A model generated the notes under the pieces. The model had not been told where the DNA came from. It saw nothing but the letters and a program-made list of their open reading frames with translations, and did not search any database. Both the position numbers and the translations under genes were made by a program. A DNA stretch of 64,000 bases from assembly GCA_910575815.1 (NCBI GenBank), contig CAJTFN010000003.1, forward strand, positions 138,173-202,172. The letters are read 5' to 3'. Of this stretch, positions 32,456-40,754 are shown piece by piece; position 1 is the first letter of the stretch; every line of letters begins with the position of its first letter. Origin of the DNA: Oscillospiraceae bacterium. Lineage in GTDB: Bacteria > Bacillota > Clostridia > Oscillospirales > Oscillospiraceae.

Positions 32456-32938
32456 ATGTCTATCGAAAAAGTGAGAGCCTATTTCCAGCGCCTCGGCGTC
32501 GCGGACCGCATCCGGGAATTTGAGGTCTCCTCCGCCACGGTGGAGCTGGCGGAGGTGGCCGTCGGCGTGGAGGGTGCGCGAATCGCCAAGAGCCTGAGCT
32601 TCAAGGTGGAGGACAAGCCCATCATCGTCGTCGTGGCCGGGGACGCCAAAATCGACAACAGCAAGTACAAGGCCCAGTTCCACACCAAGGCCAAGATGCT
32701 CACCCACGAGGAGGCCCACAGCCTCATCGGCCACGACGTGGGAGGCGTGTGCTCCTTTGCCCTGCCGGAGGACGTGAAGGTCTATTTGGACGTGTCCCTG
32801 AAGCGCTTTGAGACCGTCTTCCCCGCTGCGGGCAGCGACAACAGCGCCATTGAGCTCACCTGTGAGGAGCTGGAGAAGTTCTCCTCCAACTTTGTGGAAT
32901 GGGTGGACGTGTGCAAGGCCTGGCAGACAGAAAACTGA
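32456..32938 (+). CDS. YbaK/EbsC-family aminoacyl-tRNA deacylase
   Basis: A 160-residue editing-type protein that removes wrong amino acids from tRNA. The family features are AKSLSFKVEDKPIIVVVAGD, the KAKMLTHEEAHSLIGHDVGG region, which includes the conserved glycine-rich turn, and PAAGSDNSAIELT near the end. The specific tRNA (Cys-tRNA-Pro or other) cannot be told. It lies between two unrelated genes of the same strand, with GAGAGGGAG as ribosome site. Confidence 0.88.
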   Translation: MSIEKVRAYFQRLGVADRIREFEVSSATVELAEVAVGVEGARIAKSLSFKVEDKPIIVVVAGDAKIDNSKYKAQFHTKAKMLTHEEAHSLIGHDVGGVCSFALPEDVKVYLDVSLKRFETVFPAAGSDNSAIELTCEELEKFSSNFVEWVDVCKAWQTEN

Positions 32939-32957
32939 CTCCTTTGGAGGCGTTACC

Positions 32958-34049
32958 ATGTTAAAGTTCATTCACGCGGCGGATTTTCATCTGGATAGCG
33001 CCTTTGCCGCCCTCCCCCCCGGGCGGGCATTGGAGCGGCGCCGGGAGAGCCGGGAGCTGGCCTTCCGGCTGGCGGACTACGTCAACGCCCACGGCGTCCG
33101 TCTGGTGCTGCTGGCCGGGGACCTCTTTGACAGCGCCGCGCCCTACCGGGAGACCGGCGAGGCCCTGGCCCAGGCCCTGGGACGCATGGAAGCCCAGGTT
33201 TTCGCCGCGCCGGGGAACCACGATTGGTACGGTCCCGGCAGCCCCTGGACCACGGTGGACTGGCCGGAAAACGTGCACATTTTTCGGGAAAATGCCCTGA
33301 CCGCCATAGATCTCCCGGAGCTGGGCGTCACCGTCCACGGCGGGGCCTTTACCGGCCCGGAGCAGGGGACCAGCCTTCTCAAGGACTTCGCCGCGCCGGA
33401 GGACGGGCGGATTCATCTGGGGCTTCTCCACGGGGAAATCGACCCGGCGGAAGCCCGTTACAATCCCCTCCGGCGGGAGGAGATCGCCGCCAGCGGCCTT
33501 GCCTATCTGGCCCTGGGGCACATTCACAAGCGGAGCGAACCCAAGCGCTATGGAAAGACCCTCTGCGCCTGGCCGGGCTGTGTGGAGGGCCGGGGATTTG
33601 ACGAGCTGGGGGAAAAGGGCTTTTACGAAGGCGTTCTCGACAACGGGGAGATCGCGCTGACCTTCGTGCCCTTTGCCCGGAGACGCTATCAGATCACAGA
33701 CGTGGACGTGACGGGCCGGTCCCCCCGGGACGCTGTGGAACAGGCCCTCCCCAAAGACACGGAGCAGGATCTCTATCGCATCCGTCTCACCGGCGAGACC
33801 GGGGCGTCCGGAGCGGACCCCCTGGCCCTGGAAACCGCCCTGGCCGGCCGCTTCTACGCGTTGGAAGTCCGGGATCACACCCGGGTGGCTCAGGACATTT
33901 GGGCCCGGGCCGAGGAGGACTCCCTCCGGGGCCTGTTTCTCCGGGAGCTCCAGGCCCGGTGGAAAGCCGCCGGAGACGAGACGGAGCGGAATATGGTGAC
34001 CCTGGCGGTGCGCTTCGGGCTGGCGGCCCTGGACCACCGGGATTGGTAG
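32958..34049 (+). CDS. SbcD-like DNA repair exonuclease, metallophosphoesterase
   Basis: A 363-residue nuclease of the YhaO/SbcD family. Phosphoesterase motifs are FIHAADFHLDSAF (residues 4-16), LLAGDLFDSA, APGNHDWYGPG and ALGHIHKRSEP. A smaller C-terminal domain follows. In Bacillus, YhaO is paired with the SbcC-like ATPase YhaN; no such partner gene follows here. The start at 32958 has TTTGGAGG upstream. Confidence 0.88.
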   Translation: MLKFIHAADFHLDSAFAALPPGRALERRRESRELAFRLADYVNAHGVRLVLLAGDLFDSAAPYRETGEALAQALGRMEAQVFAAPGNHDWYGPGSPWTTVDWPENVHIFRENALTAIDLPELGVTVHGGAFTGPEQGTSLLKDFAAPEDGRIHLGLLHGEIDPAEARYNPLRREEIAASGLAYLALGHIHKRSEPKRYGKTLCAWPGCVEGRGFDELGEKGFYEGVLDNGEIALTFVPFARRRYQITDVDVTGRSPRDAVEQALPKDTEQDLYRIRLTGETGASGADPLALETALAGRFYALEVRDHTRVAQDIWARAEEDSLRGLFLRELQARWKAAGDETERNMVTLAVRFGLAALDHRDW

Positions 34050-34098
34050 GGATGGAAGGGGATTTTCTTTTCAAATTCCCTTATTCGGAAAAAAGTTC

Positions 34099-34127
34099 TT
34101 GCAATTCCGACAAGTCTGTGATATCCT
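34099..34127 (+). promoter_or_regulatory. rplS promoter and possible L19 leader
   Basis: TTGCAA (34099-34104), 17 bases, TATCCT (34122-34127) with an extended TG. The transcript would have a leader of about 90 bases (34135-34220) with short GC stems, in the position of the L19 leader known in Firmicutes; I cannot confirm its fold. Confidence 0.6.
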
Positions 34128-34220
34128 ATTCAGGCTACAAAGGGCGGTCCTCTGCCGCGCGCCGGAAGGGCGCCTGCAAAAAGCGGGTAAGAACGCCTAT
34201 ATAAACAGGAGGAAATATCC

Positions 34221-34562
34221 ATGGATCTCATCAAGGAACTGAACAAAGAGGCGCTGGGTAAGGAGACGCCCAAGGTGCAGATCGGCGACACCGTCCGTGT
34301 GCACGTGAAGGTCAAGGAAGGCTCCCGGGAGCGCATCCAGGTCTTCGAGGGCACCGTTATCGCCAAGAAGCACGGCGGCATCGAGGAGACCATCACCGTC
34401 CGCCGCATCTCTTACGGCGTGGGCGTCGAGAAGGTGTTCCCCATCCACTCCCCCTCTATCGATACCATTCAGGTTGTCCGGAACGGCGCTGTCCGCCGGG
34501 CCAAGCTGTACTATCTGCGGGGCCGCGTGGGCAAGGCTGCCAAGATCAAGGAGAAGCTGTAA
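34221..34562 (+). CDS. rplS: Ribosomal protein L19
   Basis: The 113-residue large-subunit protein L19 at the subunit interface. [20 protein letters not shown] followed by IQVFEGTVI, and [23 protein letters not shown] are diagnostic. It has its own promoter and terminator. The trmD-rimM genes often found upstream in bacteria are absent here. Confidence 0.98.
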   Translation: MDLIKELNKEALGKETPKVQIGDTVRVHVKVKEGSRERIQVFEGTVIAKKHGGIEETITVRRISYGVGVEKVFPIHSPSIDTIQVVRNGAVRRAKLYYLRGRVGKAAKIKEKL

Positions 34563-34568
34563 GAGCAC

Positions 34569-34597
34569 AAAAGAGAGGCGTTATGCCTCTCTTTTTC
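34569..34597 (+). terminator. rplS terminator
   Basis: An 11-bp perfect stem (AAAAGAGAGGC, 34569-34579, with 34585-34595), a GTTAT loop and a T-run, six bases past the stop. Confidence 0.92.
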
Positions 34598-34649
34598 CTT
34601 TGCATCGGCCCCGGCGGGCGTTCCCCCTTGAAAATCGGAGTCCCGGTTT

Positions 34650-35291
34650 TCAAGGGCTTTGACTATATTTCCGGCGCTCCGCCAGGGCTTTCATGGCGGC
34701 CCCCAGGGAGAGACCGACGGCGGCGCAGAGGGTCCCCGGGAGCAGGGCAAACCAGTCCGGCGGGTTGATCTTATGGAACTCCAGCATATTGGCCAGGGAA
34801 AAGGTCCCATACTCCGCCAGGAAAAACAGGATTCCGAAAAAGAGGAGCGCCCACCAGCCCCGCCGCCAGCCGGTGTCCCGGCCCAGCAGGGCCGAGAGGA
34901 CCAGCGTGCTCACCGGCAGCAGAAAATACAGCACGATCAGGCTATACCCCATGGCGTCCACCGGCCTTCTCAGCCAGAAAAAGAGAACCGCCGCGGCCCA
35001 GATCACCAGATACGCCGTCAGCAAAACCGCCACAGTCAGCTGCTGCCGGCTCCGCACGACGTTTGTGCTCTCCTCCAGATGTTCCAGCATGTTCCGGTCC
35101 CCCTTCAACAGCTCGTCCAGGCTGATGGAATACTCTTCGCTCAGGGCAATGACGCTCATGACATCGGGATAGGAGCGGTTGTTTTCCCAGTTGGAAACGG
35201 TCTGGCGGCTGACGCCCAGCCGCTCCGCCAGGGCCTCCTGGGTCAGCCGCCGCTCCAGGCGCGCCTGTCTCAGTTTTTCTCCCAGCTCCAT
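34650..35291 (-). CDS. XRE-family regulator with membrane helices
   Basis: A 213-residue protein. The N-terminal helix-turn-helix is clear (KLRQARLERRLTQEALAERL, then VSRQTVSNWENNRSYPDV), followed by ISLDELLKGD, the usual end of this domain. About four hydrophobic helices follow (AVLLTAYLVIWAAAVLFFWL, SLIVLYFLLPVSTLVLSALL and two more). It is a membrane-tethered regulator of the common clostridial type and stands alone. Confidence 0.85.
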   Translation of the reverse strand: MELGEKLRQARLERRLTQEALAERLGVSRQTVSNWENNRSYPDVMSVIALSEEYSISLDELLKGDRNMLEHLEESTNVVRSRQQLTVAVLLTAYLVIWAAAVLFFWLRRPVDAMGYSLIVLYFLLPVSTLVLSALLGRDTGWRRGWWALLFFGILFFLAEYGTFSLANMLEFHKINPPDWFALLPGTLCAAVGLSLGAAMKALAERRKYSQSP

Positions 35292-35521
35292 CGGTAAGCC
35301 CCCTTTTGCAACATCCTACCGGAAATCCCTGGGAAAGTCCAGTCAAATTGCCTTGACGGCCCCGGCGGGTTTGTGTCTAAATCCTTTTACAGTCCCCTGT
35401 TTTGTAAGGAAACCGGCTCCAAAGCCCCGGCGGGATTCCGCATAGCCCAACGGAGGCCCTACGCCCGACCTGGCGTGCCCGTCAGGCCAACGGAAGTACG
35501 GTTTTCATAACCACGAAAACT

Positions 35522-35557
35522 GAAACGCCCGCTGTCCACAAGGACAGCGGGCGTTTC
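35522..35557 (-). terminator. Terminator of the arginine deiminase cluster
   Basis: A perfect 16-bp stem (GAAACGCCCGCTGTCC, 35522-35537, with 35542-35557) and an ACAA loop. On the minus strand it is followed by AGTTTTC. It lies just past the stop of the transporter gene. Confidence 0.85.
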
Positions 35558-35562
35558 GCGCC

Positions 35563-36951
35563 TCAGCCCAACGCGACGCCGGCCATTAAAAAGGCCAGGG
35601 TCAGCAGGAAGAAATACAGGATCAGCTTCCAGACGTATTTCACCCACTTGTCATAGGGCACATGGCCCAAGGCCAGGGCGCCCATAACCACCGCCGCCGT
35701 GGGGGTGATGATGTTCACCAGTCCTGAGGCGGACTGAAAGGCCGTCACCACCAGGTCTCCCTCCACCCCCGCGAAGCGCCCCAGTGGGGCCACCACCGGC
35801 ACGGACAGCGTGGCCAGGCCCGAGGAGGAAGGTATCAGGATGGTCAGGGGCAGATAGAGCAGGTACACCAGCAGCACGAAGCTGACGGGCCCCGCCCCTT
35901 CCAGGGCCTTCTCGCCCCAGTGGAGAATGGTTCCGGTGATCTGACCGTCGTTCATCAGCACGGTAATGCCCCGGCTGATGCCGATGATGAGGGCCACCCC
36001 CAGAAGATCCGCGCAGCCCGCCACATAGGTCTCGGCAATCTCGCCCTCGCTCATGCGGTCAATCAGGCCAATCACGATTCCTCCCACCAGGAACAGGGCG
36101 CTGAGCTCCGGGAACCACCAGCCCAAAACCGGCAGGGGCAGGCCCATCTCGTCGAAGGGAATGACGCCGTAGACCATCACCAGAAACGTCAGGGTAAAGA
36201 GAGCCATAATCAGCTTCCGCCGGGGGGTGAACTCCACCAGCTCCTCCATGTTGGCCCGGAGCTTCCCCGCGCCTACGCCGATAACAGACCGGGAGGGGTC
36301 CTTCTTCACCCGGGCGGCGTAGGCCATGACGAACCAGATGGCGGCGCTCTCAAACACCAGCCACTGGGCCAGCCGGAGGACGATGCCGTCCCCCAGGGAC
36401 ACCCCGGCAAAGCCCGCTGCGATGCCCGTGGCAAAGGGGTTTACCGTGGAGCTGATGACCCCCGCCCCAGCGCCCAGGAGGATGACGGAGATGCCCACCA
36501 CCGCGTCATAGCCCGCCGCCAGAAAGACGGGAATCAGCAGGGGGTAGAAGGCCATGGTTTCCTCCCACATGCCGTAGGTGGTGCCTCCCAGGCCAAAGGC
36601 CAGCATGAGAATGGGGATCAGCCATTTCTCTTTTCCGCCCAGGCGCTGGATGATTCGTCCCACGCCGGCGTCCACCGCGCCGGTCTTCATGACCACGCCC
36701 AGAAAGCCGCCCACCATCAGGATAAACAAGCAGACATCCACGGCGTCATAGAAGCCGGAGAAAGCGGCCTTCAGCACCGCGCCCACGCCCTGGGGGCTGG
36801 CGGTGACGGGGTGATAGGTCCCGGCCACCGGGGCCTCCCCGGCGTAGTCATAGACTCCCGCCGGGACCAGCCAGGTGGAAACTGCCACCAGGATGATGAG
36901 GAGGAAGAGAATGGTGTAGGCCGTGGGCATACGGAATTTTGCTTTTTCCAA
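35563..36951 (-). CDS. YfcC-family amino acid carrier, probably arginine/ornithine exchange
   Basis: A 462-residue integral membrane protein with about 11-12 helices. The N-terminus MPTAYTILFLLIILVAVSTWLVPAG and the motifs GLGGTTYGMWEETMAFYPLL and VISSTVNPFATGIAAG belong to the YfcC/DcuC-like basic amino acid carriers. Its position 17 bases after ornithine carbamoyltransferase and in the same cluster as arginine deiminase points to an arginine/ornithine antiporter in the ArcD role. The start is a TTG with a G-rich site upstream; an ATG seven codons later has no site. Confidence 0.85.
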   Translation of the reverse strand: MEKAKFRMPTAYTILFLLIILVAVSTWLVPAGVYDYAGEAPVAGTYHPVTASPQGVGAVLKAAFSGFYDAVDVCLFILMVGGFLGVVMKTGAVDAGVGRIIQRLGGKEKWLIPILMLAFGLGGTTYGMWEETMAFYPLLIPVFLAAGYDAVVGISVILLGAGAGVISSTVNPFATGIAAGFAGVSLGDGIVLRLAQWLVFESAAIWFVMAYAARVKKDPSRSVIGVGAGKLRANMEELVEFTPRRKLIMALFTLTFLVMVYGVIPFDEMGLPLPVLGWWFPELSALFLVGGIVIGLIDRMSEGEIAETYVAGCADLLGVALIIGISRGITVLMNDGQITGTILHWGEKALEGAGPVSFVLLVYLLYLPLTILIPSSSGLATLSVPVVAPLGRFAGVEGDLVVTAFQSASGLVNIITPTAAVVMGALALGHVPYDKWVKYVWKLILYFFLLTLAFLMAGVALG

Positions 36952-36968
36952 AGGGACCGTCCCCCCTT

Positions 36969-37967
36969 TTACTTCCCGATGGTGGCCACCAGCACGGCCT
37001 TGATGGAGTGCATCCGGTTCTCCGCCTCGTCAAAGACCACACTGTGTCGCCCCCGGAAGACCTCGTCGGTGACCTCCCGGATGTCCACGCCCTTGTCCTG
37101 CCACTCTTTGGCCAGCTTCGTCTCGAAGTCGTGGAAGGAGGGCAGGCAGTGCATATAGAGGACGTCGGGATTCCCGGTGGCCTTGAGGGTGTCCTCCGTC
37201 ACCCGATAGGGGGAGAGGAGCTCCGCCCGCTTGGGGATCAGGTCCTCCTCGCCCATGGAGGCCCAGATGTCGCCGTAGATCATATCCGCGCCCTTGAGGG
37301 AACCCATATCGTCGGTGATCTCGATGAGGCCGCCGTTTCGTCTGGCCTCGGCGAAGACCCGTTTCACCAGCTCCTGGTCCATCTGCTTGGCCAGCTCCTG
37401 GGGCCCCAGGCCCACGAAGTGCATGCCCATCTTGGCCGCGCCGATCATCCAGGCGTAGCACATATTGTTCCGCACGTCGCCGGGGAAGACGACCTTCATC
37501 TTGTTCAGGGGCTTTTTGCAGTGCTCCTCCAGGGTCATCATGTCGGCGAGGATCTGGGTGGGGTGGTCCCAGTCGGTCAAGCCGTTCCACACGGGGACGC
37601 CGGACCATTTCGCCAGGTCCTCCACCACAGATTGGGCGTAGCCCCGGTACTCAATGCCGTCGAAGAAACGGCCCAGGACCTTGGCGGAGTCCTCCAGGGA
37701 CTCCTTCTTGCCCATCTGGGAGCTGCCCGCGTCCAAGTAGGTGACGTGAGCGCCTTCCTGGGTGGCGGCCACCTCAAAGGAGCACCGGGTCCGGGTGGAG
37801 GTCTTCTCGAAGAGAAGGACGATGTGCTTGCCCTTCAAGGCGGGCTCGCAAACGCCGGAGAGGCGCTTGGCTTTCAGGGCATGGCCCAGGTCCAGGAGAT
37901 AGCGGATTTCACCAGGAGTGAAGTCTTCTAAAGTTAAAAAGCTGCGGCCTTTTAAATTCAATGCCAT
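36969..37967 (-). CDS. arcB: Ornithine carbamoyltransferase (catabolic)
   Basis: A 332-residue enzyme that, in this context, splits citrulline to ornithine and carbamoyl phosphate. The carbamoyl-phosphate motif is EKTSTRTRCSFE at about 55-66, and the ornithine motif is MHCLPSFHD near the C-terminus. The length is that of catabolic ArcB. The start at 37967 has GGAAGG ahead; a long open frame upstream runs through the repeat element and is not coding. A carbamate kinase (arcC) for the last step is not in the window. Confidence 0.94.
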   Translation of the reverse strand: MALNLKGRSFLTLEDFTPGEIRYLLDLGHALKAKRLSGVCEPALKGKHIVLLFEKTSTRTRCSFEVAATQEGAHVTYLDAGSSQMGKKESLEDSAKVLGRFFDGIEYRGYAQSVVEDLAKWSGVPVWNGLTDWDHPTQILADMMTLEEHCKKPLNKMKVVFPGDVRNNMCYAWMIGAAKMGMHFVGLGPQELAKQMDQELVKRVFAEARRNGGLIEITDDMGSLKGADMIYGDIWASMGEEDLIPKRAELLSPYRVTEDTLKATGNPDVLYMHCLPSFHDFETKLAKEWQDKGVDIREVTDEVFRGRHSVVFDEAENRMHSIKAVLVATIGK

Positions 37968-38030
37968 TATACAATTACCTTCCTTTTCTATAAACAGGTT
38001 GTGGATACTCCCCCAAACAGGGGGCGGTTG

Positions 38031-38596
38031 CTCGCCCTTGCGGGCGGGGGGGATTTCAGCCATGAAGATGGCTGGTCCTTTGCACCCCCCATTTTCTCTT
38101 TTTCTTCCAGTAGAAAAAGAGAAAACGGGCCGTGCACGGTCCAAAAGAGAAAAAGAAGTACGGGGCGCGAAGGACGGGGGCGCGCCTGAATGACTGGCTG
38201 AAGCCAGGAATGACTTCTCCGCACGCAATTGGATTGAGCGGGGGTTTGTCCGTGATCGAATGGACCAGCTGCTGTTTTCGCTGACGCTCACAAGCAATCG
38301 AATCGGTCCGGCGCCGTCAGCCAGGCCGATTCTATTACCGGCCAGCGACAGCGGAAAGAGAAATACGCCAAGTCGAGGACCGCCAGCTCCCGTTTGACTG
38401 CGCCGCGGGGAAGTCATTCCTGGCTTCGGCCAGTCATTCAGGCGCGCCCCCGCGTCGTCTCCTCGTACTTCTTTTTCTCTTTTGGACCGTGCACGGCCCG
38501 TTTTCTCTTTTTCTACTGGAAGAAAAAGAGAAAATGGGGGGTGCAAAGGACCAGCCATCTTCATGGCTGAAATCCTCCCCCGCCCGTTAGGGCGAG
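38031..38596. repeat. Long palindromic intergenic repeat, copy A
   Basis: A 566-bp non-coding element whose ends are near-identical inverted arms of about 195 bases (38031-38225 and 38401-38596) around a centre of about 175 bases. Each arm has its own small hairpins: CCGTGCACGG, an exact 14-bp pairing around TTTTCTCTTTTTCT, and GCCATGAAGATGGC. A second copy with a matching centre in the opposite orientation lies at 53638-54150. There is no transposase gene. Long frames across it are artefacts. It separates arcA from arcB. Confidence 0.9.
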
Positions 38597-38625
38597 TACA
38601 AGCCCCGTTCCCTGCAAGGGAACCC

Positions 38626-39852
38626 TTACGGATCCTCTCGCCAGAGAGGCATACTCATGCATCGCGGCCCGCCGCGCCCGCGGCTCAGCTCCGCGCTGGG
38701 AATGGTGTGGACCTTAATCCCCGCTTCCTCCAGGGAGCGGTTCGTCACGTAGTTCCGGGAGTACACCACCACTTCCCCAGGGGCGATGGCCAAGGTATTG
38801 CTGCCGTCGTTCCACTGCTCCCGGGCCGCGTCTACCTCGCTGCCCCGGCCACACTCGATCAACGTCACGTGATCCAACTTTAGGTGCTCCTTTAGAATGT
38901 CCTCCAGCCGGCCGTCCTCCTGGGTGATCCTCATCTTTCGGTTCTCGTCCAGCTCCATGACAAACACCGTGATGCTGGAGAGAATATTGGGGTGCACCGT
39001 GAACTTGTCCCGGTCTACCATGGTGAACACCGTATCCAGGTGCATGAAGGACCGGCTCTTGGGGATGTTAAAGGCCAGAAGCTTCTTGAAATTCGTCCGG
39101 GGATACGTGAGAATCGCCTCCGCCAGGGTATCAATGGAGTCTCCCTTGGTTCGCTGGGAGATGCCTACCCCTAAAACCTCCGGACTGAGAATCAGGATGT
39201 CCCCGCCCTCCAGGGATGAGACCTCTCCCCGGTCATACCACCGGGGCGCGTGCATATACTCCGGGTTGTGCTCGAAAATAAACTTTCCAAACAGCGTCTC
39301 CCGGTTCCGGGTGGCGGTCAGCATTTTGTGGATGGACACGCCGGTTCCAATGGTGGCAAAGGGGTCCCGGGTGAAATACAGATTCGGCATGGGGTCCACC
39401 ACAAAGGGATATCCATCCCCCGCCGTGGACAGCAGATCCGCCAGCTTCTCGCTCTCCTCCTGGAGCTGGCTCTTTCGCACGCCGGCCATCATGGTGGAAA
39501 CCATCTGCTTGTCCGGCATCTTTCCCAAATGCTCCCCCAGCAGCACCCGGCTGCGCTGGTCCTTGATGCCCGCCTCGTCCAGGAACTGGACCACCAGCTC
39601 CTTGCGAACCTCGTCGCTGGTGATGGAGTTTACCACCAGGTCCGTGAGATAGATCACGTCGACGCCCTGCTGGCGCAGGCACTCGGCAAAGGCGTCGTGC
39701 TCCTTCTGGGCCTCCCGGAGATAGGGGATGTCGTCAAACAGCAGCCGCTCCAGATACTCCGGCATCAGGTTTTCCAGCTCTTGACCGGGGCGGTGGAGGA
39801 GAACTTTCTTTAACCGTCCGATCTCGGAGGTGTTATGGATTCCCGTTTCCAT
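38626..39852 (-). CDS. arcA: Arginine deiminase
   Basis: Converts arginine to citrulline and ammonia, the first step of the ADI route. The 408 residues fit. The catalytic cysteine is C398 in [10 protein letters not shown]; other active-site motifs are [20 protein letters not shown] and [13 protein letters not shown]. The ribosome site is AAAAGGAG. It is upstream of arcB and the carrier on the same strand, separated from them by the repeat element. The route yields ATP through carbamoyl phosphate and raises pH. Confidence 0.97.
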   Translation of the reverse strand: METGIHNTSEIGRLKKVLLHRPGQELENLMPEYLERLLFDDIPYLREAQKEHDAFAECLRQQGVDVIYLTDLVVNSITSDEVRKELVVQFLDEAGIKDQRSRVLLGEHLGKMPDKQMVSTMMAGVRKSQLQEESEKLADLLSTAGDGYPFVVDPMPNLYFTRDPFATIGTGVSIHKMLTATRNRETLFGKFIFEHNPEYMHAPRWYDRGEVSSLEGGDILILSPEVLGVGISQRTKGDSIDTLAEAILTYPRTNFKKLLAFNIPKSRSFMHLDTVFTMVDRDKFTVHPNILSSITVFVMELDENRKMRITQEDGRLEDILKEHLKLDHVTLIECGRGSEVDAAREQWNDGSNTLAIAPGEVVVYSRNYVTNRSLEEAGIKVHTIPSAELSRGRGGPRCMSMPLWREDP

Positions 39853-39990
39853 TTTGGGCTCACTCCTTTTGCGTTCAAATCCTTGGGTGATGTTAGGTTC
39901 CCTGGTTTTCCCCGTTTCATGCGCGGCGGGGGAAATTACCAGCGCCGGAGACCGCCGGAGATTTTTTGAAAGTTCTTTGCCTGACAGCGA

Positions 39991-40019
39991 TTGAACCGCT
40001 CTGGCAACTCTGCTATACT
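39991..40019 (+). promoter_or_regulatory. SigA promoter of the SUKH gene
   Basis: TTGAAC (39991-39996), 17 bases, TATACT (40014-40019). It leaves a leader of about 130 bases before the start at 40155. The rest of 39853-40154 should also hold the arcA promoter on the other strand; I could not place it. Confidence 0.65.
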
Positions 40020-40154
40020 GTCCATCATCAGGGGGAAACTGCCACGGCGGACAGGCCTTTGGAAACGGACCGGACTTTCCGGGGACGCCCTTGAGGCGTT
40101 AACGAACGGCATGCGCCTGATTCACCGGACCCTGCATGAAGGAGGTTCTCATCC

Positions 40155-40718
40155 ATGTGGATTTCAAAATTTGACACGGCGGGCATAGAGGAAAAGCTGA
40201 CCGCCTTACAAACCCGGTATGAACTTGTCCTGCCTGGGGAGTATTGCGCGTTCCTCTGCAAATACAACGGCGGCGAAACGCCGGAAACCTCCTTCCGTCT
40301 GGCGGGCGTCTCCTCGGACCTAAGGGGCTTCTTCGGCCTGGGAATTTCCGCGGGAGCCTTCGCGCTGGAACGCCGCTTTGACTGCGGCGAACTTTCCGCC
40401 CTGGTATCCGGGGGCCTGTTTCCCATTGGCAAAAACGCCTTTGGCGATCTGCTGTTCATCCGCACAAAGGGGACCCGGCCGGGAGAAATCCTGTTCCAGT
40501 ACCACGACCGGGGAAACCCGCCTGTCAAGCTGGCGGACTCCCTTCAGGACTTTATCGCCCGGTGCAAAAGCAAGCAGCGCAAGCCCTGCCGCTCCATCGA
40601 GGAGCGCATTGCGGGCCGGAGAGCCGCCGGAATCCTGGCCCCGCCTCCCGCCGCCGCCCTTCAGGAATGGCAGCGGGAGATCGACCGCTGCCGCGCCCTG
40701 GAGGAACTGATTCTGTAA
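40155..40718 (+). CDS. SMI1/KNR4 (SUKH-superfamily) protein
   Basis: A 187-residue soluble protein. The N-terminus LQTRYELVLPGEYCAFLCKY and NGGETP is the SUKH signature for the first helix-strand unit; GGLFPIGKNAFGDLLFIR with ILFQYHD follows as expected, and LADSLQDFIARC closes the domain. SUKH proteins are often immunity proteins against contact-dependent or polymorphic toxins, but many stand alone. No toxin gene is adjacent. The site is AAGGAGG. Confidence 0.88.
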   Translation: MWISKFDTAGIEEKLTALQTRYELVLPGEYCAFLCKYNGGETPETSFRLAGVSSDLRGFFGLGISAGAFALERRFDCGELSALVSGGLFPIGKNAFGDLLFIRTKGTRPGEILFQYHDRGNPPVKLADSLQDFIARCKSKQRKPCRSIEERIAGRRAAGILAPPPAAALQEWQREIDRCRALEELIL

Positions 40719-40726
40719 AAAACCCG

Positions 40727-40754
40727 GGAGGCGGCTTCTTACGAAGCCGCCTCC
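40727..40754 (-). terminator. spoIIP terminator, with the stop codon in the loop
   Basis: On the minus strand a perfect 12-bp stem (GGAGGCGGCTTC) closes a GTAA loop that holds the TAA stop of spoIIP; CGGGTTTTTT follows. The same hairpin lies 8 bases past the convergent SUKH gene and may serve it too. Confidence 0.85.

Noticed and set aside
36969..38564. A single 531-codon frame joining arcB to the upstream repeat
   Set aside because: The first 199 codons lie in the palindromic repeat and its flank, are low-complexity, and have no ribosome site. ArcB starts at 37967 with a proper site and the normal family N-terminus.
38031..38596. The repeat as a CRISPR array or insertion sequence
   Set aside because: There are no regularly spaced short repeats and no transposase frame; the symmetry is one long inverted repeat.
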